A stretch of 55,877 nt of DNA from a virus. Where the stretch lies: positions 1-55,877 of the IMG/VR virus record IMGVR_UViG_3300031669_000035. One strand, written 5' to 3'. The notes below the pieces were generated by a model. The model was not told the DNA's origin. It did no database searches and was given only the letters and a program-made list of their open reading frames with translations. The translations under genes and the position numbers were made by a program. Shown one piece after another: positions 34,100-42,537 of this stretch. Each line of letters opens with the position of its first letter. Within the stretch, counting starts at the first letter, position 1.

Positions 34100-34376
34100 A
34101 AAAATAGACGTAGTTACCCTTATCATAAGAGAAAAAATCCTTCTTGAAGAGCAAGACCACGTTCTTCTATTTAAATCACTCAGGAAAAATCCTTTTATGA
34201 TACCAAAGAAATGTATCTATAATTTTGAAAAAGTCATAACATGGTTCCCTCATTGGAAAGGTAGGTATCAAGATAAGGCTTTTAAGTTTCAAATACCACT
34301 ATGGTTATACGACAAGAAAAAGGAGGAGATTCCAGCCTTGTTAGATAATATCATAGTGGAAAATACTCACGTTTAA
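34089..34376 (+). CDS. hypothetical protein, 95 aa
   Basis: Basic and aromatic-rich (TWFPHWKGRYQDKAFKFQIP, about residues 55-74), no recognised fold. Overlap with the preceding gene indicates coupled translation. Confidence 0.5.
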   Translation: METKKIDVVTLIIREKILLEEQDHVLLFKSLRKNPFMIPKKCIYNFEKVITWFPHWKGRYQDKAFKFQIPLWLYDKKKEEIPALLDNIIVENTHV

Positions 34377-34385
34377 ATCACTATT

Positions 34386-34796
34386 ATGAAACACGAAAGA
34401 GAATGGAAGAGGGTTAACTTCTTAGGTTTGTATGATTACGAAATATCAACCGATGGAGGTATAAGAACTAATAATGGACTTAGATACATCCCTACCTCTA
34501 TGGATGAAGAAGGATATAAAACTGTGATGTTAAACTATAGAGGTAGAAGAAAGAAGTTTTATATCCATAAGCTTCTTTATGATACTTTTAAAATAGTATC
34601 TAATGAAATGCCACTTGTAAGAATGGAACCACCACCATCACACTCTATGCTTAGTGATAATGAAGAAGACTATGGCAAAGGAGCTAATAGTAGACATTGG
34701 ATAGAGCTTAAGGAAGAAATAAAGAGGGTTGAAATATTACGCTTCAAAGCAGATCAAAACGAAAAAAGGAAGGACTCTAATTTAGAATCGTTCTAA
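34386..34796 (+). CDS. NUMOD4-containing protein, degenerate HNH homing-endonuclease relative
   Basis: The N-terminus EWKRVNFLGLYDYEISTDGG (residues 5-24) and YKTVMLNYRGRRKKFYIHKL are a NUMOD4-type DNA-recognition module as found in HNH homing endonucleases. The expected His/Asn catalytic block after the HKLLYDTF helix is replaced by an unrelated Pro/Ser-rich segment, so it is likely nuclease-dead. Confidence 0.65.
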   Translation: MKHEREWKRVNFLGLYDYEISTDGGIRTNNGLRYIPTSMDEEGYKTVMLNYRGRRKKFYIHKLLYDTFKIVSNEMPLVRMEPPPSHSMLSDNEEDYGKGANSRHWIELKEEIKRVEILRFKADQNEKRKDSNLESF

Positions 34797-34824
34797 ACAA
34801 AAAAATCTATAAATTTACAGAATC

Positions 34825-35190
34825 ATGGAATTATATGAAGATTTAGTAGCTCAATTTAAGAGAGAAAGAAAAAGACAAGGATTGTCTCAGCCTGATATCG
34901 CCTCAAGGTGTGATGTTAGTATTCATACTATATCAAGAATGGAGTCAGGAGCAAATATACCATCAATGAAAGCTTTTGTAGAAGCTTGTAGGGGAATGAA
35001 ATGTATCGTTGCTGTTATTCATGTTCCTGATGGAACGGATGTATCTAAAGCAAGGAAAGTTACTTTAGATATAGCTGGAGATGATGATGATGACTTTCAG
35101 TTATTCCCCGAAAGAAAACCTAAAGAAGATAATTTCGATGGAGATTATGATAATTGGGATGATAGTAAAGATAATATTAAGGAGGATTAG
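34825..35190 (+). CDS. XRE-family HTH regulator with acidic tail
   Basis: Residues about 8-62 form a Cro/CI-type HTH (QGLSQPDIASRCDVSIHTIS). The C-terminal 45 residues are very acidic (Asp/Glu/Lys). It is two bases from the next gene, another DNA-binding-type protein, suggesting a regulatory pair. Confidence 0.75.
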   Translation: MELYEDLVAQFKRERKRQGLSQPDIASRCDVSIHTISRMESGANIPSMKAFVEACRGMKCIVAVIHVPDGTDVSKARKVTLDIAGDDDDDFQLFPERKPKEDNFDGDYDNWDDSKDNIKED

Positions 35191-35192
35191 TT

Positions 35193-35564
35193 ATGATTCC
35201 AGGATTTGAAGAATTTACAGAAGATGTAAAAGAAGAAGATATAAAAAACATCAATCTTATCGCTAAAGGCTTAACCCCAAGGGTAGGGATAAAGAATGCC
35301 ATCACAAATACAGACATGAGAGCTTTACTTTATCTTAATTGTGGTATAAATATCAGTGACGCAAAGTTAAGGCGATATATCCAGCATATTAGAGCCCATA
35401 GACTTGTTTCTATGTTGTGTGCAAGCAAGAAAGGTTACTATGTAGCTACAACTGTAGAGGATTGGATTAAGTATCGTGAAGGGTTTAGGTCAAGAGTAAG
35501 AAGCATGTCATTCACGCTTGCTTGTATGGACTTAGATGAAGTAGAAAATAATGTTTTAAAATAA
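35193..35564 (+). CDS. probable winged-helix DNA-binding protein, 123 aa
   Basis: Residues about 28-105 (KGLTPRVGIKNAITNTDMRA, then KLRRYIQHIRAHRLVSMLCA and GYYVATTVEDW) look like a winged helix with a basic recognition helix. Similar proteins sit in phage replication regions, but no family name can be given safely. Confidence 0.55.
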   Translation: MIPGFEEFTEDVKEEDIKNINLIAKGLTPRVGIKNAITNTDMRALLYLNCGINISDAKLRRYIQHIRAHRLVSMLCASKKGYYVATTVEDWIKYREGFRSRVRSMSFTLACMDLDEVENNVLK

Positions 35565-35596
35565 ATCAATCAATTAATAACTAAAACCTAATTAAA

Positions 35597-35914
35597 ATGA
35601 AACGATGGACCACTACCCAAATGCTTGCTAACGAGATAGCTTCATTAGATAAGTCTAATAATAGTTCAAAAGAACTTAATATTAGTCAATGTAATAACAT
35701 TGCTAAGACAGTAAGAAACCTTTATGCTAACGGAGGAAAACAATTAGTACTTAATCATACTACAGAAACACTTCCTTCATGGCCGTATGATAGCAATGGA
35801 CTTACAATGGAGCAAAAAGATAGAGTAGATGTAATTCTAAGAAAATTATTTAGATTCCATGCCTTCCCTTTTAGTAGAATTGCTTGTAACATGATCAGAA
35901 TTGCTAAAAAATAA
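35597..35914 (+). CDS. hypothetical basic protein, 105 aa
   Basis: Basic, Asn/Ser-rich N-terminus, helical C-terminus (VDVILRKLFRFHAFPFSRIA). Two bases from the next gene. No recognised motif. Confidence 0.5.
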   Translation: MKRWTTTQMLANEIASLDKSNNSSKELNISQCNNIAKTVRNLYANGGKQLVLNHTTETLPSWPYDSNGLTMEQKDRVDVILRKLFRFHAFPFSRIACNMIRIAKK

Positions 35915-35916
35915 CT

Positions 35917-36438
35917 ATGGCTAAAGTATGTAATAGTGAAGGATGTAATAATCCAGTATTCTCTAAGGGATATTGTAAGTATCATCAGAACCAAAGGACC
36001 GATGATAAATGGATAACATCATTAGCAAAAAGAAACAATCCTAAAGTAAATTCAATAAAGAAAAAAGTTTTGCCTACACCTAAAATATATTCTGGAATTA
36101 ATGACCTGAATGCTAAAGGTGAGGCTGAACTTTTTAAGAAAATATGGGATAGTAGAGGTCATGTAAGTTTCTTGTCTAGCAAGCTTATAACAGAAAGAGA
36201 AGGCTCTCCTTTTTGGTTTAGCATCTTTGCTCATGTTCTTGCTAAAGGGAAAGCTAAATACCCTAAGTTTAAGATGTATAGCAAGAACATTATTATTCTT
36301 ACGCCTACAGAGCACTTTCTATTGGACCACTGCTCTGAAGATGAAAGACAAAAATACGCAAGCAGGAACAACTGTAGCTGGGATAAGGTTTACGAGTTAA
36401 GAGAAGAGTTAAAAAGAGAATATGAATTAACAACCTAA
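35917..36438 (+). CDS. zinc-finger, NinG/HNH-like recombination protein candidate
   Basis: The N-terminus has CNSEGCNNPVFSKGYCKYHQ (Cys/His zinc ligands, residues 5-24). A later segment (LTPTEHFLLDHCSEDER) recalls the conserved His/Asp region of NinG/HNH-like phage proteins. 173 residues matches that group. A role in phage recombination is inferred from resemblance only. Confidence 0.55.
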   Translation: MAKVCNSEGCNNPVFSKGYCKYHQNQRTDDKWITSLAKRNNPKVNSIKKKVLPTPKIYSGINDLNAKGEAELFKKIWDSRGHVSFLSSKLITEREGSPFWFSIFAHVLAKGKAKYPKFKMYSKNIIILTPTEHFLLDHCSEDERQKYASRNNCSWDKVYELREELKREYELTT

Positions 36439-36865
36439 AAAATAGTTCTTTAAAATAATTGAAATAGTATCAAATAAATGCTTAAATTTGAAATGTAGAT
36501 TACTAATATTTAGCGGTATTAGGACAGGTTTGTTAGGCGGCTTTCTACATTTCATCTTTAGCTTAGCAGACATACAACGCCTAACAGCAGTTGATTATTC
36601 GGAACTGCAATAACAAAAAAGATACTAAACGTTAGGTTAGAGTATAATTAGATACTGGTTTAAAAGTGTATGCAATGTTTTACCGACAACATACGACCTG
36701 CAAATTAGATAGAACCTAACCAGTACCGCTAAAGAGTTTTTATAGAAATATAGAAGCCACTCAAAGAGTCAGGGATGCGAATGCTAATTATGCTTAGTTA
36801 AATTAAAATTTTAACAAATTCTACTTGCAGGGATATAAGGTTTACTATGATATAAATTGAAAAAA
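36439..36865. other. gene-free region with long inverted segments
   Basis: No ORF. A TAAATTTG box (36483) could start a leader for RNase H. Perfect long-range pairs: GAAATGTAGA (36490) with TCTACATTTC (36544); TTTAGCGGTA (36509) with TACCGCTAAA (36724); TGTTAGGCG (36531) with CGCCTAACA (36578); GCAGTT (36587) with AACTGC (36603); GTTAGGTT (36631) with AACCTAAC (36713). Several cross, so alternative folds, a pseudoknot or a recombination site resembling attC (GCCTAAC...GTTAGGT) are possible. Confidence 0.55.
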
Positions 36866-37351
36866 ATGAAAAAAAGAAGTCAAAAACCTGTAGAAGTTTA
36901 TTGTGATGGCTCCGCTGCTATGAGTGATTCTCGTAATCCAGGTGGATATGGAATTGTCCTATTATTTGGCTCTAAGAAGAAGGAAATAAAAAGCAAAGCC
37001 TATCATGGAACATCTATATCAAGGATGGAGATGAAGGCTATAATCCATGCATTAGAACACCTTAAACCTGGGTATGACTTATATGTGTATTCAGACAGTA
37101 AGATGGCTATAGACAGCATAAATAGAAGGCTATCAAGATGGATAGAGTTTGGTGTTCTTGAAGAGAAAACAAACGCTGATTTATGGAAGAGATTTCTTAA
37201 AGCTAAAAGAACACATATTGAAGGGGGGAGCACACTATTATTCTCATGGATTAGAGGTCATTCAGGTAGTAAGTACAATGAGATGGCTGACGCATTAGCA
37301 GGGAAAGCTGCAAGAGGTAATCATAAAGTTAAATGTTCAACTAATAATTAG
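36866..37351 (+). CDS. ribonuclease HI
   Basis: 161 residues from the ATG at 36866; a TTG three codons earlier is less likely. The four catalytic acids are visible: D14 (VYCDGS), E55 (RMEMKA), D77 (YSDSKM) and D142 (NEMADAL), with the flexible-loop His at 132 (RGHSG). It degrades RNA in RNA-DNA hybrids, removing primers or R-loops during phage replication. Its leader is the structured gene-free region upstream. Confidence 0.92.
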   Translation: MKKRSQKPVEVYCDGSAAMSDSRNPGGYGIVLLFGSKKKEIKSKAYHGTSISRMEMKAIIHALEHLKPGYDLYVYSDSKMAIDSINRRLSRWIEFGVLEEKTNADLWKRFLKAKRTHIEGGSTLLFSWIRGHSGSKYNEMADALAGKAARGNHKVKCSTNN

Positions 37352-37356
37352 AAGAC

Positions 37357-37833
37357 ATGAAAGATAAATATTACACACCAGAAATAGAAGAGTTACATAT
37401 TGGGCTTGAATATAAGGTTGGACATTTTGAGTTGATATGTACAAGTGTTAATACAGACACTATTAGTGGTTCAACATACAAAGTTTCTATAAAAGATAGG
37501 GTTAACCATACCTTCAGTAATAGATTGGCTACTGTTAAACACCTCGACAGAGAAGATATAGAGAGTGTTGAAATTAATGGAGAAAAATTTATACATGATT
37601 TTAATCTTGATGGTGAAGAGCATCCCAGTTTATTCAACGAACATGGATATTCAAAAGGTTATGCCCTTGATACACAACTAAAAGATGATAAGCTAATATT
37701 GCTGTATCATTTTCCTGATGGATATGTTGTTATAGATTTAGTATATAATTGTGGTTCATCACCTCATTCATTTTCTGGTATTATAAATAACAAAAGCGAG
37801 CTTAAACGAATTTTAAAACAAATAGGGGTATGA
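37357..37833 (+). CDS. hypothetical protein, 158 aa
   Basis: Beta-rich, no recognised motif. It overlaps the next gene by 4 bases (ATGA), so the two are coupled and follow RNase H within 6 bases. Confidence 0.55.
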   Translation: MKDKYYTPEIEELHIGLEYKVGHFELICTSVNTDTISGSTYKVSIKDRVNHTFSNRLATVKHLDREDIESVEINGEKFIHDFNLDGEEHPSLFNEHGYSKGYALDTQLKDDKLILLYHFPDGYVVIDLVYNCGSSPHSFSGIINNKSELKRILKQIGV

Positions 37834-38249
37834 TAAACACATACATATACAACAAAGAGAAAAAGACTTTAGGATTTATATTCTATCTTTTCGAAAATAA
37901 TCAATTTGTAAACGACTATGACACCTACGAGTCTGTTGTTGATATGGATGTTTATTACAGAACCTCTAAGTCAGATATCTTAGGTATTAATTTAGAGCGA
38001 TTTATAAGCTATTGTAACGATAGTATTGATTCAGATACTATTCTTATTAAGGAAGCCACAGAAATGCTTAATAAGGCTGCCCTGTGGAGATCAAAACATA
38101 GAGAGAAGTATAAGGATTTTTTGGAGATGATGCTTCGAGCTAAAACAAGGATGAGAGATCTTGTTAATGCAACAGATGGTCCAGAGAGAATTAAAGCTTA
38201 CATGATGTATAAAGTTATGCTTGATTTTATTAAGATGGAATTGAATTAA
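37830..38249 (+). CDS. hypothetical protein, 139 aa
   Basis: Alpha-helical, with a basic stretch LLNKAALWRSKHREKYKDFL-like in the second half. Its stop is part of TAACGG, the start of a type-2 cassette half-site (38247-38276). Confidence 0.5.
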   Translation: MINTYIYNKEKKTLGFIFYLFENNQFVNDYDTYESVVDMDVYYRTSKSDILGINLERFISYCNDSIDSDTILIKEATEMLNKAALWRSKHREKYKDFLEMMLRAKTRMRDLVNATDGPERIKAYMMYKVMLDFIKMELN

Positions 38250-38276
38250 CGGTTTGTGTATGACCAGTAGCGGAAT
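38247..38276 (+). repeat. type-2 cassette half-site
   Basis: TAACG, then GTGTATGA, then AGCGGAAT, the same three blocks in the same order and spacing as at 38859-38895. It begins at the stop codon of the upstream gene. Confidence 0.5.
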
Positions 38277-38308
38277 ACAAATAACAAAACAATTTAATAC
38301 AGATAAAC

Positions 38309-38572
38309 ATGAGCAAAGAGAATGAAGTTAAAGAACCCACTAACTTTGAATTTAATGAGCGAGTGGTTTGGGACTCAGGATTTGGATATGAAATAGGACA
38401 CTTTTTGGGTGAAGGAAATTCATATAATACTTGGTTAATTGACGTAAGAACTGGATTGATTGTAGAGCCGTTTTCATACTCAAAAATCGAAGTGTTCAAG
38501 TATACAAATGAACTTATCAATAAGTTAACCGCCAAATATGGTTATGAGAAACGTTTCTCGGAGCTGTTTTAA
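38309..38572 (+). CDS. cassette-type hypothetical protein, 87 aa
   Basis: Small acidic alpha/beta protein (ERVVWDSGFGYEIGHFLGEG) of unknown family. It is bounded on both sides by attC-like elements, the layout of an integron gene cassette. Confidence 0.5.
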   Translation: MSKENEVKEPTNFEFNERVVWDSGFGYEIGHFLGEGNSYNTWLIDVRTGLIVEPFSYSKIEVFKYTNELINKLTAKYGYEKRFSELF

Positions 38573-38575
38573 ATG

Positions 38576-38630
38576 GTGGCTAACGTTTTGGCTAAACAGC
38601 GTTTTAATGCTGTTTAGGTGGTGTTATAAT
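38576..38630 (+). repeat. attC-like palindrome, copy C
   Basis: Perfect 9-bp arms CTAAACAGC (38592-38600) and GCTGTTTAG (38609-38617) flank GTTTTAAT. Outer TAAC (38581) and GTTA (38623). Directly after the 87-residue gene. Confidence 0.7.
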
Positions 38631-38654
38631 TTGTTTGATTTAAAATAATAAAAT

Positions 38655-38861
38655 ATGAACGACAAAGATAAAATACATAATATGGCTTCTTGTATGTTGT
38701 CAATATTAGATAGTTTAAAACTATACGATAATGACAGTTTATTACTTGATAATGAAACCTTATCAGAGGTTATGTTTAGAAAAATGAAGGCTTACAATAT
38801 AGATTTGAATAAAGAATTGGGGTTTACTCACTTGAAACCGATAACTAAAAATAAATTATAA
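38655..38861 (+). CDS. cassette-type hypothetical protein, 68 aa
   Basis: Helical protein without recognised motif. Its TAA stop is the first part of TAACG of the type-2 site that follows. Confidence 0.5.
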   Translation: MNDKDKIHNMASCMLSILDSLKLYDNDSLLLDNETLSEVMFRKMKAYNIDLNKELGFTHLKPITKNKL

Positions 38862-38928
38862 CGTTTAGTGTATGAAATGTGGAGCAAAGCGGAATTTTTT
38901 ATATACCGTGTTATGCTCTTTTAAATTT
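38859..38928 (+). repeat. type-2 cassette site
   Basis: TAACGTTTAGTGTATGA, then AGCGGAAT, then ATATACCGTGTTATG. The GTGTATGAAAT block pairs with ATTTTTTATATAC-type sequence to form an imperfect hairpin. Blocks shared with 38247-38276 and with 25201-25213. Confidence 0.5.
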
Positions 38929-38935
38929 AGAAAAA

Positions 38936-39283
38936 ATGGAAGCTATAGAAAAATTTGAAGATGAATACAACTCTTTAATGTTAGAGTTAGATATGTTGGA
39001 AAATAAGAAAATAAATAAACTAAAAGATAAGTTTGTTAAAAAACTCCCTTTTAAAAAGGGTGATATTATTTATAATGTAACCGGAATTATAAAAATAGAT
39101 AATATTGATTTTAAAATAGGTTATAATGGTAGAGGTGAATTATTACCAATATATGCCACATTTAGTGGGGTTAAGTATAAATGGGTAAAAGATGGTTTTG
39201 TAACACCTACCAAAAATAAACAAAGAGGGGATTTACATTCTTATGGGAATTTAAAAAGGATAGATAAAAGTAAGATTGTATAA
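38936..39283 (+). CDS. cassette-type hypothetical protein, 115 aa
   Basis: Started at the ATG at 38936, because the longer GTG frame runs back through the recombination-like site. Charged helical N-terminus then a beta-rich C-terminal half (GDIIYNVTGIIKIDNIDFKI). Unknown function. Confidence 0.5.
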   Translation: MEAIEKFEDEYNSLMLELDMLENKKINKLKDKFVKKLPFKKGDIIYNVTGIIKIDNIDFKIGYNGRGELLPIYATFSGVKYKWVKDGFVTPTKNKQRGDLHSYGNLKRIDKSKIV

Positions 39284-39285
39284 TT

Positions 39286-39345
39286 GAGCATAACGCATGG
39301 TGGTAAAAAATCGTTTTAATGTTTTTTACCACGTGTTATACGCTG
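39286..39345 (+). repeat. attC-like palindrome, copy D
   Basis: Perfect 10-bp arms TGGTAAAAAA (39301-39310) and TTTTTTACCA (39322-39331) around T-CGTTTTAATG. Outer CATAACGC and GTGTTATACGC complete the nested symmetry. Confidence 0.75.
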
Positions 39346-39402
39346 GCACGGTTGATTAAACGATAAACTTAAATTGAAACACAAAACAAAATTTTTATTA
39401 AA

Positions 39403-39597
39403 ATGAGCGAGGGCAAAAAAGAAATTAAACACTTAAAGGAAAAAGAAATGCAAGAAGTAATTGACTTCTATTATTTCATTGATGATTACGGACATATTTT
39501 TTATGATGACCCTAAGATATTAGAAGAACCATTTAAGAAGATTATTGAAGGCATTGAGCAAGTAAAAAATATAATTAACGATAACTATGATAGATAA
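39403..39597 (+). CDS. hypothetical protein, 64 aa
   Basis: Acidic helical protein, overlapping the methyltransferase gene start by 11 bases, so probably translated with it. Not recognised. Confidence 0.5.
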   Translation: MSEGKKEIKHLKEKEMQEVIDFYYFIDDYGHIFYDDPKILEEPFKKIIEGIEQVKNIINDNYDR

Positions 39598-40231
39598 AAA
39601 GAAAATACTGAATTTATATGCAGGGATAGGCGGAAACCGAAAACTGTGGGGTAATGAATATGAAGTAACGGCAGTTGAATTTGAACAATACATTGCAGAT
39701 GCTTATAAGGAACTTAATCCAAATGACGAAATAATAGTTTCTGATGCACACCAATACTTAATTGAGAACTTTCAAAAGTTTGACTTTATTTGGAGTAGCC
39801 CACCTTGCCCATCACATAGCAGAACAAGCACTTCATTAAGCGGATGGGGAGTATTTAGATACCCTGATATGAAACTATACGAGGAAATAATTTTCTTGAA
39901 ACACTTTTTTAAAGGAAAATTTGTGATTGAAAATGTGATACCATATTATGAAACTTTGGTAAAACCGACCATTGAAATTGATAGGCATTTATTTTGGTCA
40001 AACTTTCCAATAAAACCATTAAAAGTTGAAAGAAATTATGATGTAAGTAGAGCAACAAAAGAAGTACTTGCAGAACATCACGGTATTATTTTGCCCGAAA
40101 AAACAAAAGATAAACGAAAACTTTTGAGAAACTGTGTAAACCCTGCTGTTGGATTACATATTATTAATTGTGCGTTGGTAGATTTTAATAAAAATTTTGA
40201 ACCGCAAACTCTATTTGGAAACGAAATGTAG
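39587..40231 (+). CDS. DNA cytosine-methyltransferase-like protein
   Basis: 214 residues. An N-terminal SAM-binding glycine loop (LNLYAGIGGNRKLW, residues 8-21), a PPCPSHS motif with catalytic-type Cys74, and ENV at 115-117 match C5 DNA methyltransferases, but the family's later target-recognition region is short or missing (usual length over 300). It lies in the cassette-like stretch, probably to modify phage DNA against restriction. Confidence 0.75.
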   Translation: MIDKKKILNLYAGIGGNRKLWGNEYEVTAVEFEQYIADAYKELNPNDEIIVSDAHQYLIENFQKFDFIWSSPPCPSHSRTSTSLSGWGVFRYPDMKLYEEIIFLKHFFKGKFVIENVIPYYETLVKPTIEIDRHLFWSNFPIKPLKVERNYDVSRATKEVLAEHHGIILPEKTKDKRKLLRNCVNPAVGLHIINCALVDFNKNFEPQTLFGNEM

Positions 40232-40276
40232 TGCTTGCGTATAACACCCGAATAAACAACATTCAAAATTTTGAAC

Positions 40277-40510
40277 ATGGAAAAAGTTAATAATCAACTA
40301 CTTATAGAAACAGACCAAATTGTTGACCGTAACAAGATGGTTCAAATAATTGAACTATTAAGTTATAAGTTAGATTTAAAAACGGTTAGTAATTATGCAA
40401 AAGACAATAATATAAGTTACAACGGTGTTAAGAAATTCAGAAATAAAATAACAATAGGTGGAGTTAAATTTGTTGTTGATGATGTCAATAAAAACAACTT
40501 ACCTTTTTAA
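40277..40510 (+). CDS. hypothetical protein, 77 aa
   Basis: Started at the ATG at 40277; an upstream TTG is possible. The helical segment SYKLDLKTVSNYAKDNNISY followed by NGVKKFRNK could be a small HTH. Not certain. Confidence 0.5.
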   Translation: MEKVNNQLLIETDQIVDRNKMVQIIELLSYKLDLKTVSNYAKDNNISYNGVKKFRNKITIGGVKFVVDDVNKNNLPF

Positions 40511-40521
40511 ACTAAACTAAA

Positions 40522-40734
40522 ATGAGTAAACTAAATTTTGAAGATTGGAAAAAGGAATGTAAAAAAATAATATACGAACAAACAGAAGGTGTTGATGTAG
40601 ATGAAGGTATGGTTAAACATAATATGGAATTTGTTGATGATTGGGATTTGGAATATGAGGCTGGTTATACCCCTAAAGAAGCAGTTGATGAAGCAAATGA
40701 ACATGCGAGAGATCATTTTTTAGATAACCAGTAA
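40522..40734 (+). CDS. acidic small protein, 70 aa
   Basis: Highly acidic, helical (GYTPKEAVDEANEHARDHFL). Same leader ACTAAACTAAAATG as the coiled-coil gene at 25271. Unknown function. Confidence 0.5.
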   Translation: MSKLNFEDWKKECKKIIYEQTEGVDVDEGMVKHNMEFVDDWDLEYEAGYTPKEAVDEANEHARDHFLDNQ

Positions 40735-40823
40735 TATTTTATAACAACCGGCTAAACACAACTTAACCAATTAATAAAAATATAAAATGAGTATTATCCT
40801 TTTTAAATAAAATAAAAAAACCT

Positions 40824-41087
40824 ATGAAAACAAGAGGAAGTAAATTAATAATAACAAAGAAAGACCTTAACAGAAGGGTGGTCCTTGTTAGAGGAATAGA
40901 ATTTGAAGAACAGATGGCTGGAGCAAGAGATGCCTGCAAAAGTATAGCTCCAGATGCTGTAGTTATTAAAGAAGAATCACTTGAGGACTACAATAAATTC
41001 AGAGATAAGAACGGTAAAAAACCACTACCTGAATCTGAAATATTAATAGTTGATTTAACAATAAAAGAGGAGGATTTAGATGTATAA
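40824..41087 (+). CDS. hypothetical protein, 87 aa
   Basis: Mixed alpha/beta, no motif. It overlaps the methyltransferase start by 8 bases, and its 3' end carries AGAGGAGG, an unusual Shine-Dalgarno-like stretch ahead of that ATG. Confidence 0.5.
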   Translation: MKTRGSKLIITKKDLNRRVVLVRGIEFEEQMAGARDACKSIAPDAVVIKEESLEDYNKFRDKNGKKPLPESEILIVDLTIKEEDLDV

Positions 41088-42003
41088 AGGGATTAACGTT
41101 CTATCACTTTTCGATGGAATGAGTTGCGGACAAATAGCACTTAATAAAGTAGGAATTGAGTATGAAAATTACTTTGCTTCTGAAATTGATAAATATGGAA
41201 TTAAAGTATCAATACATAATTACCCAAACACCAAACATTTAGGTAATGTTAAAGAAATAGATTATAGTAAATTACCAAAAATTGATTTGTTGATTGGTGG
41301 CAGTCCTTGTCAATCTTTTTCATTCGCTGGGAAACAAAAAGGAATGATAACAAAGGATAATGTTGAAATATTAACATTGGAGCATTATTTAGAATTGAAA
41401 AATAATGGTTTTGAATTTCAAGGGCAATCATATTTGTTTTGGGAATATATGAACGCATTAATTACTTTGAAACCTAAATATTTTTTATTGGAAAATGTTA
41501 AAATGAGTGATAAATGGAAAAAAGTTTTAAGTAATGCGATTGGTTGCGAACCAATACTTATTTGTAGTGGAAATATTTCAGCACAAAACAGACCACGTTA
41601 TTATTGGACTAATATACCAAATGTAGTTGAACCAACTAAAATAGATATAAAACTGAAAGATATTCTTCAAACAGATGTATCTGAAAGGTATAATATTAAA
41701 GACGAAAGAGTTGATACACTAATGAAGTTTTTAAGTAAAAATTATAAACCGACTGGTAAAGTACCAACGCTAACAACTGAATTAGCACATAGTACTGGTA
41801 AAAACTTTTACCCAAAAACATTAGTTGAGATATTTGATGTATTAGGATATTATAGAAGATTGACACCTATCGAAGTAGAAAGATTACAAACAGTACCCGA
41901 TGACTATACAAGCGTAGTTACCGATACTGAAAGATACAGAATGTTGGGTAATGGTTGGACTGTAGATGTGATTGCTCATATACTTAAAAACATGGGATTA
42001 TGA
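41080..42003 (+). CDS. C5 cytosine DNA methyltransferase
   Basis: 307 residues with the family motifs in order: SAM loop LSLFDGMSCG (8-17), GGSPCQSFS with catalytic Cys77, ENV (138-140), QNRPR (169-173), RRLTPIEVERLQ and RYRMLGNGWTV near the C-terminus. It methylates cytosine in a short DNA site, probably protecting phage DNA. No partner endonuclease is adjacent, so it is a solitary methylase. ATGA overlap couples it to the next gene. Confidence 0.92.
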   Translation: MYKGINVLSLFDGMSCGQIALNKVGIEYENYFASEIDKYGIKVSIHNYPNTKHLGNVKEIDYSKLPKIDLLIGGSPCQSFSFAGKQKGMITKDNVEILTLEHYLELKNNGFEFQGQSYLFWEYMNALITLKPKYFLLENVKMSDKWKKVLSNAIGCEPILICSGNISAQNRPRYYWTNIPNVVEPTKIDIKLKDILQTDVSERYNIKDERVDTLMKFLSKNYKPTGKVPTLTTELAHSTGKNFYPKTLVEIFDVLGYYRRLTPIEVERLQTVPDDYTSVVTDTERYRMLGNGWTVDVIAHILKNMGL

Positions 42004-42494
42004 AAATACACTTCAACTTCACCCCAAGAAAGGGGTACAACCTAAGAGATAAACTTTTTGACCTTCTAAATAATGAAGACTTCTTTAAGTATCTTTCTCA
42101 CATGGTAGATAAGGAGGTTAGGATGGAGCTTAGGCCTGCTGTTAAGAAGGGAAGCAAGGAGGCGATGTATTCATTCTATTATGGAGCAATAATACCTTTA
42201 GCAATGAGAGCATATTCTGATCTTGGATATGAATTAATTGATGAAACTCAAACAGACTATCTTTTAAAAGCCGAATTCGCAAAAGGGGTTATGATGACTC
42301 CTGAAGGTGAGCAGAACTATCTATTAGATAAATCTAAGATGACAAAAGAAAGGCTGACAAAGTATATTGCAGACTGCCTACTTCATCTTGAAATGAATCT
42401 TGGAGTCAAAGACCCTCCTAATTCGGAAGAGTATAAAAACAAAATTAGCACAGGCTATGCGTTTAGAAGCGTGAAGAATATTAAAAATAATTAG
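42000..42494 (+). CDS. phage replication/recombination-associated protein, 164 aa
   Basis: Contains KEAMYSFYYGAIIPLAMRAY followed by LKAEFAKGV and MTKERLTKYI, resembling a phage family encoded near recombination genes and loosely like NinB. No catalytic residues can be assigned. Confidence 0.5.
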   Translation: MKIHFNFTPRKGYNLRDKLFDLLNNEDFFKYLSHMVDKEVRMELRPAVKKGSKEAMYSFYYGAIIPLAMRAYSDLGYELIDETQTDYLLKAEFAKGVMMTPEGEQNYLLDKSKMTKERLTKYIADCLLHLEMNLGVKDPPNSEEYKNKISTGYAFRSVKNIKNN

Positions 42495-42502
42495 TATATT
42501 TG
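42495..42502 (+). promoter_or_regulatory. -7 box TATATTTG before the HNH-like gene
   Basis: Matches TAnnTTTG immediately after the preceding stop. Transcripts would begin with the hairpin region described next. Confidence 0.45.
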
Positions 42503-42537
42503 AAGTGCTAAATCGTTATTAATTGAATATAAAAAAT

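Noticed and set aside
38879-38935. GTG start extending the 115-residue protein by 19 codons
   Set aside because: The extension runs through the repeated type-2 cassette site; the ATG at 38936 is preferred.
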